This document shows, piece by piece, positions 44,791 through 52,702 of a stretch of DNA of 64,000 bases. Numbering within the stretch: the stretch's first letter is position 1; each line of letters begins with the position of its first letter. Both the position numbers and the translations under genes were made by a program. Location of the stretch: assembly GCA_028287185.1 (NCBI GenBank), contig JAQBQD010000214.1, forward strand, positions 62,001-126,000, given 5' to 3'. Origin of the DNA: Gemmatimonadota bacterium (GTDB taxonomy: Bacteria; Gemmatimonadota; Gemmatimonadetes; Longimicrobiales; Longimicrobiaceae). The notes beneath the pieces are model-generated. The model was not told the origin of the DNA. It searched no databases and saw nothing but the letters and a program-made list of their open reading frames with translations.

Positions 44791-46521
44791 ATGGCGACCA
44801 AGATGAAGGAGAAGCCGGCGCCTCCCGCCCCGCCGCCCGTTGACGCGGCTGCGTTCCGCGGGCTGGTGGAGTTGCCGCGCGACAAGATGTCGCCGTGGCC
44901 GGGGCTCAACCCGCGGAGGGCGCCGGCGCAGGAGGCGATCGAGAAGCTGGCGATCTCCCTGGCCACGGAAGGGCAGCTGCAGAACCTCGTCCTCCACGAC
45001 ACCGGGGACGCGCACTACTGGATCGTATCGGGCGAGACGCGGTGGCGGGCGATCAACCACCTGGCCGAGGTGGGGGTGACGATCGGCGAGGGCGACGCGG
45101 CGCACCTGGTGAAGATCGAGCTGCCGGTGATGGCCCGCGTGAAAACGTTCAGCGAGGCGAGGGCGCTGGCGGTCGCGCTGCTCGAGAACATGCACCGCGT
45201 GGATCTCAACCCGATCGAGATCGCGCGCGGGTTCGCCCGCTACATGGAGATTTCCGAGCTTGCGGGAAACCGGCGGACGCAGGCCGATCTCGCCGAGGAG
45301 TTCCTGGGCTCGCGCGCGAAGCAGCCGATGGTCGCCAACCTTCTGCGCCTGCTCCGGCTGCCGGAGGACTACCAGGAGCTGATCGAGGGGGGCGTGCTCA
45401 ACCTGACGCAGGCGCGCGACACGCTGCTGCCCGTCTACTCCATGCCGGACGAGCAGGCCGAGGAGGTGCTGGCCCGCGTGCTGGTGCGCATCCGCACTAG
45501 CACGGGTACGGGCGACGCCGTCACCACGGCCTGGCTTGCCTCGGTCGTGGACGGGGTGCGCGGCGACGTGGCGCGCGAGATGGGCACGGCCTCGCTGTTC
45601 GGGGACGGGGAGCCCGAGCCGCTTCCCTCGCCGCCGACTGTGGCCGTTCCGGCATACGAGCCCGACGAGGAGGTGGAGGTGGAGGTGGAAGAGGGCGAGG
45701 GCGCCTGGGCGGGCGACGAGGCGCTGGGCGCCGAGGGCGATCCCGAGCCGGAGCCGGCCAGTGCCTACCCCACCGACGAGGAGGGGCAGCGCGACTACCT
45801 GATGCGGCACATCCTGACCCACGGGCCGGGAGCGGAGCGCATCGCGGAGCTGGTGGGCACGGGGGCCACGGCGCTGGAGTTGGACAAGGCGCTGGGCGAG
45901 TGCCTGACGTGGGCGGCCAGCGCGTCCAAGGTGACCGTGGACGCGGCCGTCGGGAGCTACTGGATCGACCCCAAGGCCGGTTCGGTCACGACCACGTCCG
46001 CCGCGTCGCGCATCCCTCGCTACGAGCGCAGCGACGCGCTGATCGCCCGCGTGCGCCGCGTGATGGGGATCCGCTTCCGCGACCCCAGCGAGGCCGAGGC
46101 GGCGCCCGCGCCGTCCCATGCCCCGGCTCCCCGGCCCGCCCCCGCGCGGCCGGCCCCTCCCGCTCCGGTAGCACCGCCCCGCACCGCCCCTGCGGCTGCG
46201 CCGGCGCCCGCGTACACCAGGCCGGCCACCCCCGCGCCGGCGGTTGCACCCGCGCCGGTGCCGGCAGCGGCGCCCGTGCTCGCCTCTCCGGATGGCGCGC
46301 GCACGCCCATCCGCGAAGGCGCCGGGATCGTCTCGGCGATCCGCGCGGCCACCGGCCGGCGGCGCATCACCCTCACCATCGCCGAGATCGCCGATCACCG
46401 CGTGGTCGTCACTGCCGTCGCGCAGCCCGCGAAGGCGGGGGAGAACCCGCTCGTCCTGCAGGGCACCGAGGGCCAGGTGGACGCGCAGCTGATCGCAGCC
46501 ATCGATCGCCACTTCAACTAG
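44791..46521 (+). CDS. PRTRC ParB-family protein fused to a PRTRC E-like domain
   Basis: This 576-residue protein has a ParB/Srx nuclease-like N-domain (GLNPRRA near 40, LVLHDTGDAHYWIVSGETRWRAI near 65-90) and a KorB-type helical DNA-binding region (LENMHRVDLNPIEIARGF, MVANLLRLLRLPEDYQELI). A long acidic then Pro/Ala linker follows. The last 60 residues (GRRRITLTIAEI, VAQPAKAGENPLVLQGT, VDAQLIAAIDRHF) match the PRTRC protein E pattern. I infer a ParB-E fusion. A dispersed palindrome lies 4 nt before the ATG. Confidence 0.75.
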   Translation: MATKMKEKPAPPAPPPVDAAAFRGLVELPRDKMSPWPGLNPRRAPAQEAIEKLAISLATEGQLQNLVLHDTGDAHYWIVSGETRWRAINHLAEVGVTIGEGDAAHLVKIELPVMARVKTFSEARALAVALLENMHRVDLNPIEIARGFARYMEISELAGNRRTQADLAEEFLGSRAKQPMVANLLRLLRLPEDYQELIEGGVLNLTQARDTLLPVYSMPDEQAEEVLARVLVRIRTSTGTGDAVTTAWLASVVDGVRGDVAREMGTASLFGDGEPEPLPSPPTVAVPAYEPDEEVEVEVEEGEGAWAGDEALGAEGDPEPEPASAYPTDEEGQRDYLMRHILTHGPGAERIAELVGTGATALELDKALGECLTWAASASKVTVDAAVGSYWIDPKAGSVTTTSAASRIPRYERSDALIARVRRVMGIRFRDPSEAEAAPAPSHAPAPRPAPARPAPPAPVAPPRTAPAAAPAPAYTRPATPAPAVAPAPVPAAAPVLASPDGARTPIREGAGIVSAIRAATGRRRITLTIAEIADHRVVVTAVAQPAKAGENPLVLQGTEGQVDAQLIAAIDRHFN

Positions 46522-46532
46522 GAGCTGTCCCT

Positions 46533-46829
46533 ATGTCCGACCAGAGCCCAACGACCGACCCCACGCCGCCGGACGAGGTGGTTGCCGACGACGACGCGGC
46601 GGTGGCAACGCAGGCGCCGGCTGGCCCCACGCGCACGTTCAGCTACAACAGCCAGGAGCTCGCCGAGATCGACGCGAGCTGGACGCCGGAGCAGGTGCGC
46701 GACTTCTGGGCGGGCACCTACCCGGAGCTCGCGAACGCGAAGATCAAGGGGCCCGACAAGAAGGTCGGCGCGGACGGCCGCGAGATGCTGAGCTACAGCT
46801 TCGTCCGGAACGTCGGGCACCTGGGCTGA
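46533..46829 (+). CDS. PRTRC system protein C, ubiquitin-like
   Basis: This 98-residue protein has the PRTRC C pattern: RTFSYNSQELAEID, SWTPEQVRDFWAGTYPELANAKIKG, and the C-terminal YSFVRNVGHLG. The family is described as a beta-grasp, ubiquitin-like protein, and this copy ends in Gly, as a conjugated or adenylated Ubl would. A GGAG ribosome site overlaps the previous stop codon. Confidence 0.82.
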   Translation: MSDQSPTTDPTPPDEVVADDDAAVATQAPAGPTRTFSYNSQELAEIDASWTPEQVRDFWAGTYPELANAKIKGPDKKVGADGREMLSYSFVRNVGHLG

Positions 46830-46831
46830 GG

Positions 46832-46858
46832 CGTGGCCGCGCGGAAGGCGCGGCCACG
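46832..46858 (+). terminator. hairpin after PRTRC C
   Basis: An 11-bp perfect stem CGTGGCCGCGC and its complement closes a 5-nt loop, 2 nt past the C stop. It may be an attenuator between C and the genes that follow. Confidence 0.45.
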
Positions 46859-46874
46859 GAGCGAGGCGCCGGTG

Positions 46875-47051
46875 ATGAGGGAGCTCGGCCGCCTCGCAAC
46901 GGCCGCGAACGACAACCTGAAGACCGAATTCGAGCAATGCGCGGACCTGCGATACGCCTCAGCCCTCATCCGTCACGCCGCCGCGGCGAGCTGCCACTCC
47001 GCCGCCGCCCCGCTCGCGCTACCGTCGGACTGGCTCCCCGTGCCGATCTGA
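46875..47051 (+). CDS. small hypothetical protein in the PRTRC cassette
   Basis: This 58-residue frame (MRELGRLATAANDNLKTEF) has a more protein-like composition than the alternative frame over the same bases. The in-frame GTG at 46833 is discounted because it lies in the hairpin. Function unknown. Confidence 0.4.
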   Translation: MRELGRLATAANDNLKTEFEQCADLRYASALIRHAAAASCHSAAAPLALPSDWLPVPI

Positions 47052-48187
47052 GCCTGCCCTCCTTGGCCGGCGTTCCGACGGAGGTGGCCTTCGGCGGGGC
47101 GGCGGCCGCGACGGCGCGCATGGCGCTGACCTGGATTCGCGCCGGCCTCGCCGACGCGCAGGACTGGGAGCAGGTCAAGCCGGACGCTCGGGCCTTCCTG
47201 CTGCACGCGCTCCAGCGCTGGATTGTCACGATTGGGGGCGACAAGCTCACGAGCTGGTTTCCGCAGATGGAGGTGACCCTCCGCAACGGGTTCGGCGGGT
47301 GGGAGTCGGTCCCTACGATCGTCGACGTGCAGCGGATGTTCCTCTCCACGGAGTTCTCAGGATACAACGGCCTGGCCCTCGGCCCAGCGCTCGCCGTCCT
47401 CAGTGCGGTGCACCCACGGATGGCGCCGATGGTTTTCCACCGCCTGATCGTCGGGCTCGCCACGGTGGTGCCGGTCTATTCGATTTACGACGCGCTGGAG
47501 TGGGCGCCCTGGACGTGGGAATATGACCCGGACGACTGCGGCGAGATCACCGACATCGAGATGGCGCCGGAGCTGGCGATCCCGGCGTGCCTGCTGAAGC
47601 GGTCCGACCTTTCGCACGTGGAGCTGCGGCGGGCGATTTGGGATGACACGGTGAGCGGGGTCATCCATCCGATGGGGACGCGAAGCGAAGCCGAGTCGGT
47701 GCTCGCCAGCGCGGAGCGCACCCGCACCCACCGCCTGACGGTCCATCCGGGAGTGCGCGACTGGGCATGCCTGGTCCTGCGGCTGGCGATCGACCTGGAG
47801 GCGGCTGTCCACGACTTCCCCGCGGACCAGTACGGCGGCTTTCAGGCCGGCGGGAGCGATGCCGACCTGATCGAGATGGACTACGCAACCCGGTCGCATC
47901 CGGCCGTCCTTCTGACCTTCTCGGAGCACGACCAGGTCGAGGGCGCCCTGGACGCCGAGGGCGAGATGCAGAGTCAGATGGGGGAGCCGATGGCGCCGGG
48001 ACTCACCTGGCGTTTCGACGGGACGAGCGTGGCGGACAGCCTGCGCGTGTTCGACCGGCTGAAGGCCGTGGCGTCCGTGCTCTCCATCGCTTCGCGCCTC
48101 ATGACCAACCTCGAACGCGACGCACTACCGCTCGAAGCCGTCCACCTGCATGCGCGCACACTCGTCGACGTGCTGGGCCGCGCGTAG
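46937..48187 (+). CDS. PRTRC system protein F-like
   Basis: This protein of up to 416 residues has the PRTRC F feel: a hydrophobic helical middle, VHPRMAPMVFHRLIVGLATVVPV, the WTWEYDPDDCGEITDIEM acidic segment and YATRSHPAVLLTFSEHD. The first 40 residues of the ATG-46937 frame are Arg/Pro-rich and may be out of the real gene; a TTG at 47063 (MAGVPTEVAFGG) is the alternative start. No catalytic motif was seen. Family assignment is moderate. Confidence 0.6.
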   Translation: MRGPAIRLSPHPSRRRGELPLRRRPARATVGLAPRADLSLPSLAGVPTEVAFGGAAAATARMALTWIRAGLADAQDWEQVKPDARAFLLHALQRWIVTIGGDKLTSWFPQMEVTLRNGFGGWESVPTIVDVQRMFLSTEFSGYNGLALGPALAVLSAVHPRMAPMVFHRLIVGLATVVPVYSIYDALEWAPWTWEYDPDDCGEITDIEMAPELAIPACLLKRSDLSHVELRRAIWDDTVSGVIHPMGTRSEAESVLASAERTRTHRLTVHPGVRDWACLVLRLAIDLEAAVHDFPADQYGGFQAGGSDADLIEMDYATRSHPAVLLTFSEHDQVEGALDAEGEMQSQMGEPMAPGLTWRFDGTSVADSLRVFDRLKAVASVLSIASRLMTNLERDALPLEAVHLHARTLVDVLGRA

Positions 48188-48215
48188 GTCCACGTCTGAC
48201 ATGAGGGAGGAGTTG

Positions 48216-48962
48216 ATGGTGCCCAACGTCGTGATCGGGCAGGCAACCCGCCTGCCGATCCAGCACGTGGTCGTGATCTACGCGCGCGGCGACAGCCCCG
48301 TCGGGTTGACCCCGGAGGCGAAGCCACGCGGCGACCTGCCCGACACCTTCGCGTCGCTGCACCATCCGGTCGGCGACGACGCCGGCACGGTGCACCTCGG
48401 CCCGGGCCGGGCCGTCACGCTGGATTTCGTGCGTACGCTGGAGCGGTCCCTCGGCCGCTCCCTGCAGCCGGAATTCCTGCCGGAATACGTCCTGGCCCGC
48501 ACGCCCGATGTAACGGTGTGGTGGAGTCCGGCGCGTCTGCGGACGCTCTTCTGGCGCGAAGGGTCTTCGCTGGCGGCGATGGACGGGCAGGACGTGCCCG
48601 TGCCCGCGCTGCTCTGGCGGCTGACGACGGACGGCGGGCTCGCTGTGCGGGCGCTCGCCACGTCCTCCCGGCCCGAGGTGGCCACGCCATGCTACGTGGC
48701 GCCGCTCTGGAACGTGAACGACGCGGGCATCGTGTGCCAGGGTAGCATGAAGACGCCGCGGAGCCGCGGCGTGGGGTCGCTGCGTGCGTGGGAAGACGCC
48801 GTCTTCGGCGCGCAGTTCACGCACGCCCAGGCGCAGAACGCCACGCGAATGAAGGGCGGGCTGACGGCGCTCTGGAAGTCGCTCAAGGGGAAGAAACGCT
48901 TCCCCGCGGCCGAGCTGCTGGACGCCGGGACGGCGCTCTCCTTTATCCGAGGTGTCTGGTGA
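48216..48962 (+). CDS. PRTRC system protein B, E2-like
   Basis: This 248-residue protein has family marks LPEYVLARTPDVTVWWSPARLRTLFW, VPVPALLWRL, ATPCYVAPLWNVNDAG and FTHAQAQNATRM. The family has been described as E2-like, and Cys174 in GIVCQGS is the candidate active-site cysteine. The ATG at 48216 is chosen because AGGGAGGAG lies just before it; an ATG at 48201 adds five residues. It overlaps the ThiF gene by 4 nt. Confidence 0.82.
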   Translation: MVPNVVIGQATRLPIQHVVVIYARGDSPVGLTPEAKPRGDLPDTFASLHHPVGDDAGTVHLGPGRAVTLDFVRTLERSLGRSLQPEFLPEYVLARTPDVTVWWSPARLRTLFWREGSSLAAMDGQDVPVPALLWRLTTDGGLAVRALATSSRPEVATPCYVAPLWNVNDAGIVCQGSMKTPRSRGVGSLRAWEDAVFGAQFTHAQAQNATRMKGGLTALWKSLKGKKRFPAAELLDAGTALSFIRGVW

Positions 48963-49786
48963 GCCCGCGCACGCCCGCCGTGCACCGGCCAGCCGAGGCA
49001 CTGCTGACGCAGCGCATCTCGGTGCTGGTCGTCGGGTGCGGGGGGACCGGCGCCGCGCTCGTGAGCCAGCTTCCGTACGTGCACCAGGCGCTCACCGCGT
49101 GGGGCCACCGCGGCGGCCTCCGCGTGACCGTGATGGATCCGGACACCATCAGCCCCACCAATTGCGTGCGACAGCCGTTCGCCGAATCGGAGGTGGGACT
49201 GCACAAGGCAACCGTGCTTGTCCAGCGCCTGAACTATTTCTGGGGACTGGACTGGGCGGCCGACGTCCGGACCATGGAGGCGGACATGGTGACGCACTAC
49301 GACCTCGTGATCGGGTGCGTCGACAACCGGCGCGGCCGGCACGCGATCTGGCGGGCGACGGCGAAGGAGTCCCGCACCGCCTACTGGCTCGACATGGGGA
49401 ATAATCAGGAGGACGGCCAGGCGGTGCTCGGGCAGCCGACCAATAATCGCAATCGGCTGGCTGGCGATGCGCGCCTGCCGACCGCGGCCGACCTCTTTCC
49501 GGAGCTGGTGACGCTGGAGGGGCCGGACCCCGCCGCAGGCATGCCCACGTGCAGCGCCGAGGAGGCGATCACGCGGCAGGCGCCGTTCATCAACCAGACG
49601 CTCGCCGCGCACGCGTGTGCGATGCTGACGCGGCTGTTCCGCCACGGGCTCACGTACCACCAGGTGCACCTCAACCTCGCCGCGGGGCGATGCTCGTTCG
49701 GCCGGATCCCCGCACCACCGGAGCCGCTGGCGGAGGCACCGTCGAGGCCCGCGGCCACCCGCCAGCGGCGCGGAGTGGTGGCCTGA
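48959..49786 (+). CDS. PRTRC ThiF-family (E1-like) adenylyltransferase
   Basis: This 275-residue E1-like enzyme has the nucleotide loop VLVVGCGGTGAALV near residue 25, the RVTVMDPDTISPTNCVRQPF segment (acidic then NxxRQ), and GCVDNRRGRHAIW. These are ThiF/MoeB-fold adenylation motifs in the PRTRC variant. Candidate transfer cysteines lie near MPTCSAEEAI. It would activate the C-terminal Gly of the PRTRC C protein. Confidence 0.88.
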   Translation: MSPRTPAVHRPAEALLTQRISVLVVGCGGTGAALVSQLPYVHQALTAWGHRGGLRVTVMDPDTISPTNCVRQPFAESEVGLHKATVLVQRLNYFWGLDWAADVRTMEADMVTHYDLVIGCVDNRRGRHAIWRATAKESRTAYWLDMGNNQEDGQAVLGQPTNNRNRLAGDARLPTAADLFPELVTLEGPDPAAGMPTCSAEEAITRQAPFINQTLAAHACAMLTRLFRHGLTYHQVHLNLAAGRCSFGRIPAPPEPLAEAPSRPAATRQRRGVVA

Positions 49787-50010
49787 TGCGACTGTGGAAC
49801 TGGTTCCGTAGGGGCACGGCCGGGGGCGCCGTGGAAGTGGCGTGGGTGGGGCAGGAGCGCGGCATGGGCTGCGCCGTGGCCTGCCCTGGCTGGCATGCGG
49901 TCGTGATGCTGCACGACGGGACGGTGTTGGATCCCCTCAGCCCGTACGCCCGCACCCTGCGGGATTATCCACGCGTGATGCAGATGGTCGGACTCTGGAG
50001 GGTGGATTGA
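49786..50010 (+). CDS. small protein with papain-like Cys-His-Asp layout
   Basis: This 74-residue protein has MGCAVACPGWHAVVMLHDGTVLDPLSP: a Cys, then His, then Asp in the order of a compact papain-like or C39-like peptidase. It is too short to be certain. It directly follows the ThiF gene (1-nt overlap) and could be a deconjugation or editing factor. Speculative. Confidence 0.45.
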   Translation: MRLWNWFRRGTAGGAVEVAWVGQERGMGCAVACPGWHAVVMLHDGTVLDPLSPYARTLRDYPRVMQMVGLWRVD

Positions 50011-50237
50011 TGCGCACGAAACAGCAGGAGCTCGCGCAGTATACGTGGCTGACGCCTTCCGGCTTCGGCGAGCGCGTCGGTGTGGGCGCCGAGCACGTCC
50101 GCGAGCTGATCCGTTCGGGCACGTGTTTCCGCGCGGGCGAGGTCATCAACGTGGCCCTCGATCCCGCGCGGAAGACCGAGTACCGCATCCACCCGGACGC
50201 CCTTCGGCGTTTCCTGGCTGAGCGCTCGGTCGCATGA
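50010..50237 (+). CDS. small helix-turn-helix protein
   Basis: This 75-residue protein has a SGFGERVGVGAEHVRELIRSGTCF helix-turn-helix and an FLAER end, an excisionase-type small DNA-binder layout. It abuts the integrase by a 4-nt overlap and may be its directionality factor. Confidence 0.55.
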   Translation: MRTKQQELAQYTWLTPSGFGERVGVGAEHVRELIRSGTCFRAGEVINVALDPARKTEYRIHPDALRRFLAERSVA

Positions 50238-51484
50238 GCCCGAAGCCGAAGGCCGCCCGCCGGGCGCTGCGGATCGAGATCCAGAGCAAGGTCCTGCAGG
50301 GTGGGCGGCTCTCCATCTCCGCACGGACGGACACCGCGCGCGAACGCAAAGAACGCGAGGCGGCGCTCCGTCTCTGCCTCAAGCGCGGCGACGTGGTGTT
50401 AGTGGAGGCGGTGCGGTCCGGCGGCCTGCGCATCGAAGAATTGACGCGCGCCGTGGCGGACCGTTCGGGCGTGGCGTTGGATGCGCTGCGCGCTGCTCAG
50501 GCCGACCAGCAGTCCCTCGATGGAGGGCCGATGATGGACCTATCGCTCGGCGCGATGGGCGAATACGTGCTGCGCCTCAAGACCGCAAACCAGGAGCTCG
50601 GCACGAGCGACATCTACGCGACCTACATTCGCCGGCTCGTGGCGGAGTTCGGTGCCGACAGGCCGTTGCGCGACGTCGGGATCATGGAGGCGCAGGCGTG
50701 GCTGCACCAGCCGCGGAAGGGCGGAAAGGCGTGGGCGGCGAACACGCAGGCGGCCGCGCTGAACGTTGCCGGGTACGTGTGGCGTACTGCGATAGCCTTG
50801 GAGGCCGACGAGGCGGAGCGGCATTCCCGCCCCGCGCGGCTGACCCGGTCGCCGTGGGCCGGGGTCGAGACGGCGTCGGTGCGCACCACGCGGCACAGCT
50901 TCTTGGAGCCGCCTGAGTGGACGGCGCTCGCGGCAAGCGAGGAAGGGAGCCCGCGAGCTCTGCTCCTGGCACTCGGTTGCCTGGCGGGGCTACGCGCCGG
51001 CGAAGCTCTGTCGCTGCGCCCCGGTCTTGACGTGGATCTGGACGCACGCCTGCTGCGCATCCAGCCGCGGGAGGGGGAGTACCGGTGGAAGCCCAAGCAC
51101 GAGCACTCGATCCGGACGCTGCCGATCCGCGACAGGCTGTACTCCATCCTGCGCCGACACATCGACGCGGGCTACGCTGGGGACCGATATCTGATCCGCC
51201 TTCCCAAGCGCGACCGCCCGCTGAGCCAGGACACCCTTGCCGCGTGGACGCAGGTGTCATACGGCCGCGTCGGCCTCAAGTACGGGCGCGAGGGAGAGGC
51301 CCTCACATTCCACTCGCTGCGCCACACGTTTGCATCGTGGCTCGTCCGCGAGGACGTATCACTGAAGAAGGTGGCGCTGCTGATGGGCAACACGGTCAGC
51401 GAGGTGGAGCGGACCTATGCGCACGTCATGGATCACGACCTGAGCCGGGCCGCAGGTGTGATCGATCGGCTGGTGGCCGGATGA
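50234..51484 (+). CDS. tyrosine-family site-specific integrase
   Basis: This 416-residue recombinase has an N-terminal arm/SAM-like part and a catalytic domain with AGLRAGEAL (Arg near 254), HSLRHTF (near 360) and the nucleophile Tyr395 in VERTYAH. It integrates the phage at the start of bshA. Its stop lies 71 bp from attR. Confidence 0.94.
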   Translation: MSPKPKAARRALRIEIQSKVLQGGRLSISARTDTARERKEREAALRLCLKRGDVVLVEAVRSGGLRIEELTRAVADRSGVALDALRAAQADQQSLDGGPMMDLSLGAMGEYVLRLKTANQELGTSDIYATYIRRLVAEFGADRPLRDVGIMEAQAWLHQPRKGGKAWAANTQAAALNVAGYVWRTAIALEADEAERHSRPARLTRSPWAGVETASVRTTRHSFLEPPEWTALAASEEGSPRALLLALGCLAGLRAGEALSLRPGLDVDLDARLLRIQPREGEYRWKPKHEHSIRTLPIRDRLYSILRRHIDAGYAGDRYLIRLPKRDRPLSQDTLAAWTQVSYGRVGLKYGREGEALTFHSLRHTFASWLVREDVSLKKVALLMGNTVSEVERTYAHVMDHDLSRAAGVIDRLVAG

Positions 51485-51554
51485 CCGCCACGGCAGAACC
51501 CACGGCATTTACGGGGTGTGGCGTGAATTCCCCTGCAATTACGCCCGTATCGGA

Positions 51555-51570
51555 TGATGCCGATCTTCAT
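51555..51570. repeat. attR core
   Basis: The 16-bp TGATGCCGATCTTCAT matches attL exactly. The host side begins at 51571 and contains the native bshA ribosome site. Confidence 0.85.
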
Positions 51571-51592
51571 CCGGGCGTCTCCGGAGCGACGT

Positions 51593-52702
51593 TCAGTGGG
51601 TGCCCGCCGCGGCTCGCCAGCGGGCCGCGATCTCGTCCGCCAGCTCGGCGCGGGGGCGCGTGGCATCGATCCACACGGCGCCCGCGGGAAGCTGGCGACG
51701 GTTCCAGGTGTCCTGCCGCCGCGTGTACGCACGGGTGTTCTTGCGCACCAGCTCCAGCGCCTCGTCCAGCGTGCGCTCGCCGCGCAGGTACGGGATCAGC
51801 TCGGCGTATCCGTGCGCGTTCAGCCCCGGCGCGTCCTCGCCGTAGCGTGCCACCAGCCCGCGCACCTCGTCCACCAAGCCTGCATCCACCATCCCCTGCA
51901 CGCGGCCGTTCACGGAGGCGTCGATGCGCTCGCGCGGAACGTCCAGCACGAACGGGAGCACGTGCACGGGCGGGGCCTCGGGCGGCGCGTGGGCGTGCCA
52001 CCAGGAGAGGGGGCGGCCGGTCAGCAGCGGCAGCTCCAGCGCGCGCAGCAGGCGCTGGCGTCCGCCCCATGCTCCCAGGCGCGCCGCCGTCGCCGAATCG
52101 AGCATCGCCAGCCAGCGGTGCAGCTCGGCATCGGCGAACCCGTCCAGCCGCCGGACGAGGGCGTCCCTACGCGCGGCGTCCAGCTCCGGCTCGGCGAAGA
52201 TGGGATGCGTGAGGGCTCGCAGGAAGAAGCCCGTGCCCCCCACCAGCAGCGGCACCCGTCCACGCGCGCGAATCTGCGCGATCACCTGCCGCGCGTACCG
52301 CGCCCAGCGCCCCGCGCCGAAGCGCTCCGACGGGTCGGTGACGTCGATCCCGTGGTGTGGTACCCCGCCCCGTTCCTGGGGTGTCGGCTTGGCCGTGCCG
52401 ACGTCCATCCCGCGGAACACCGAGCGCGAGTCCATCGACACCACCTCGCCGTCCAGCCGCCGCGCCACCTCGATCGAAAGCGCCGTCTTGCCCGAGGACG
52501 TCGGCCCCATGATCGCCAGCGCGACGGGAGCATCAGCCGAGGCCCGCGGATCTTCCGGCGCGTCCGTCGAGCGCGCGGAATCCATCGAATCCGTCGATCC
52601 TTCCACGTCCCTCAATCCCGATCGACCGATGCTTTCGTCCCCCGACTCCGCGGCCGGCCCGCCCTCGCCGCCGCCGTCTTCCCTGCCCGACCGCGGGCTC
52701 AT
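51593..52702 (-). CDS. miaA: tRNA dimethylallyltransferase
   Basis: This 369-residue enzyme transfers dimethylallyl to A37 of tRNAs reading UNN codons. The P-loop MGPTSSGKTALSIEVA is near residue 66, followed by VSMDSRSVFRGMDVGTAKPT, PLLVGGTGFFLRALT and the C-terminal KNTRAYTRRQDTWNRR. An N-terminal acidic extension of about 60 residues is unusual. It overlaps mutL by 4 nt. Excision of the prophage would leave 22 nt between its stop and bshA. Confidence 0.93.
   Translation of the reverse strand: MSPRSGREDGGGEGGPAAESGDESIGRSGLRDVEGSTDSMDSARSTDAPEDPRASADAPVALAIMGPTSSGKTALSIEVARRLDGEVVSMDSRSVFRGMDVGTAKPTPQERGGVPHHGIDVTDPSERFGAGRWARYARQVIAQIRARGRVPLLVGGTGFFLRALTHPIFAEPELDAARRDALVRRLDGFADAELHRWLAMLDSATAARLGAWGGRQRLLRALELPLLTGRPLSWWHAHAPPEAPPVHVLPFVLDVPRERIDASVNGRVQGMVDAGLVDEVRGLVARYGEDAPGLNAHGYAELIPYLRGERTLDEALELVRKNTRAYTRRQDTWNRRQLPAGAVWIDATRPRAELADEIAARWRAAAGTH

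Larger units (their letters stand above)
13707..51570 (+). mobile_element. integrated temperate siphovirus prophage
   Basis: About 37.8 kb lie between two copies of TGATGCCGATCTTCAT. Inside are a tyrosine integrase at the right edge, a repressor region, recombination and replication genes, HK97-type head genes and a long-tail module including a tape measure. All head and tail genes look intact. The genes on both sides (bshA; miaA and mutL) are on the minus strand, while most phage genes are on the plus strand. Removing the element would put bshA 22 nt after miaA. No canonical endolysin was recognised. Confidence 0.93.

Noticed and set aside
46833-46874. GTG start for the small gene before PRTRC F
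   Set aside because: It lies inside a perfect hairpin; the ATG at 46875 is better placed.
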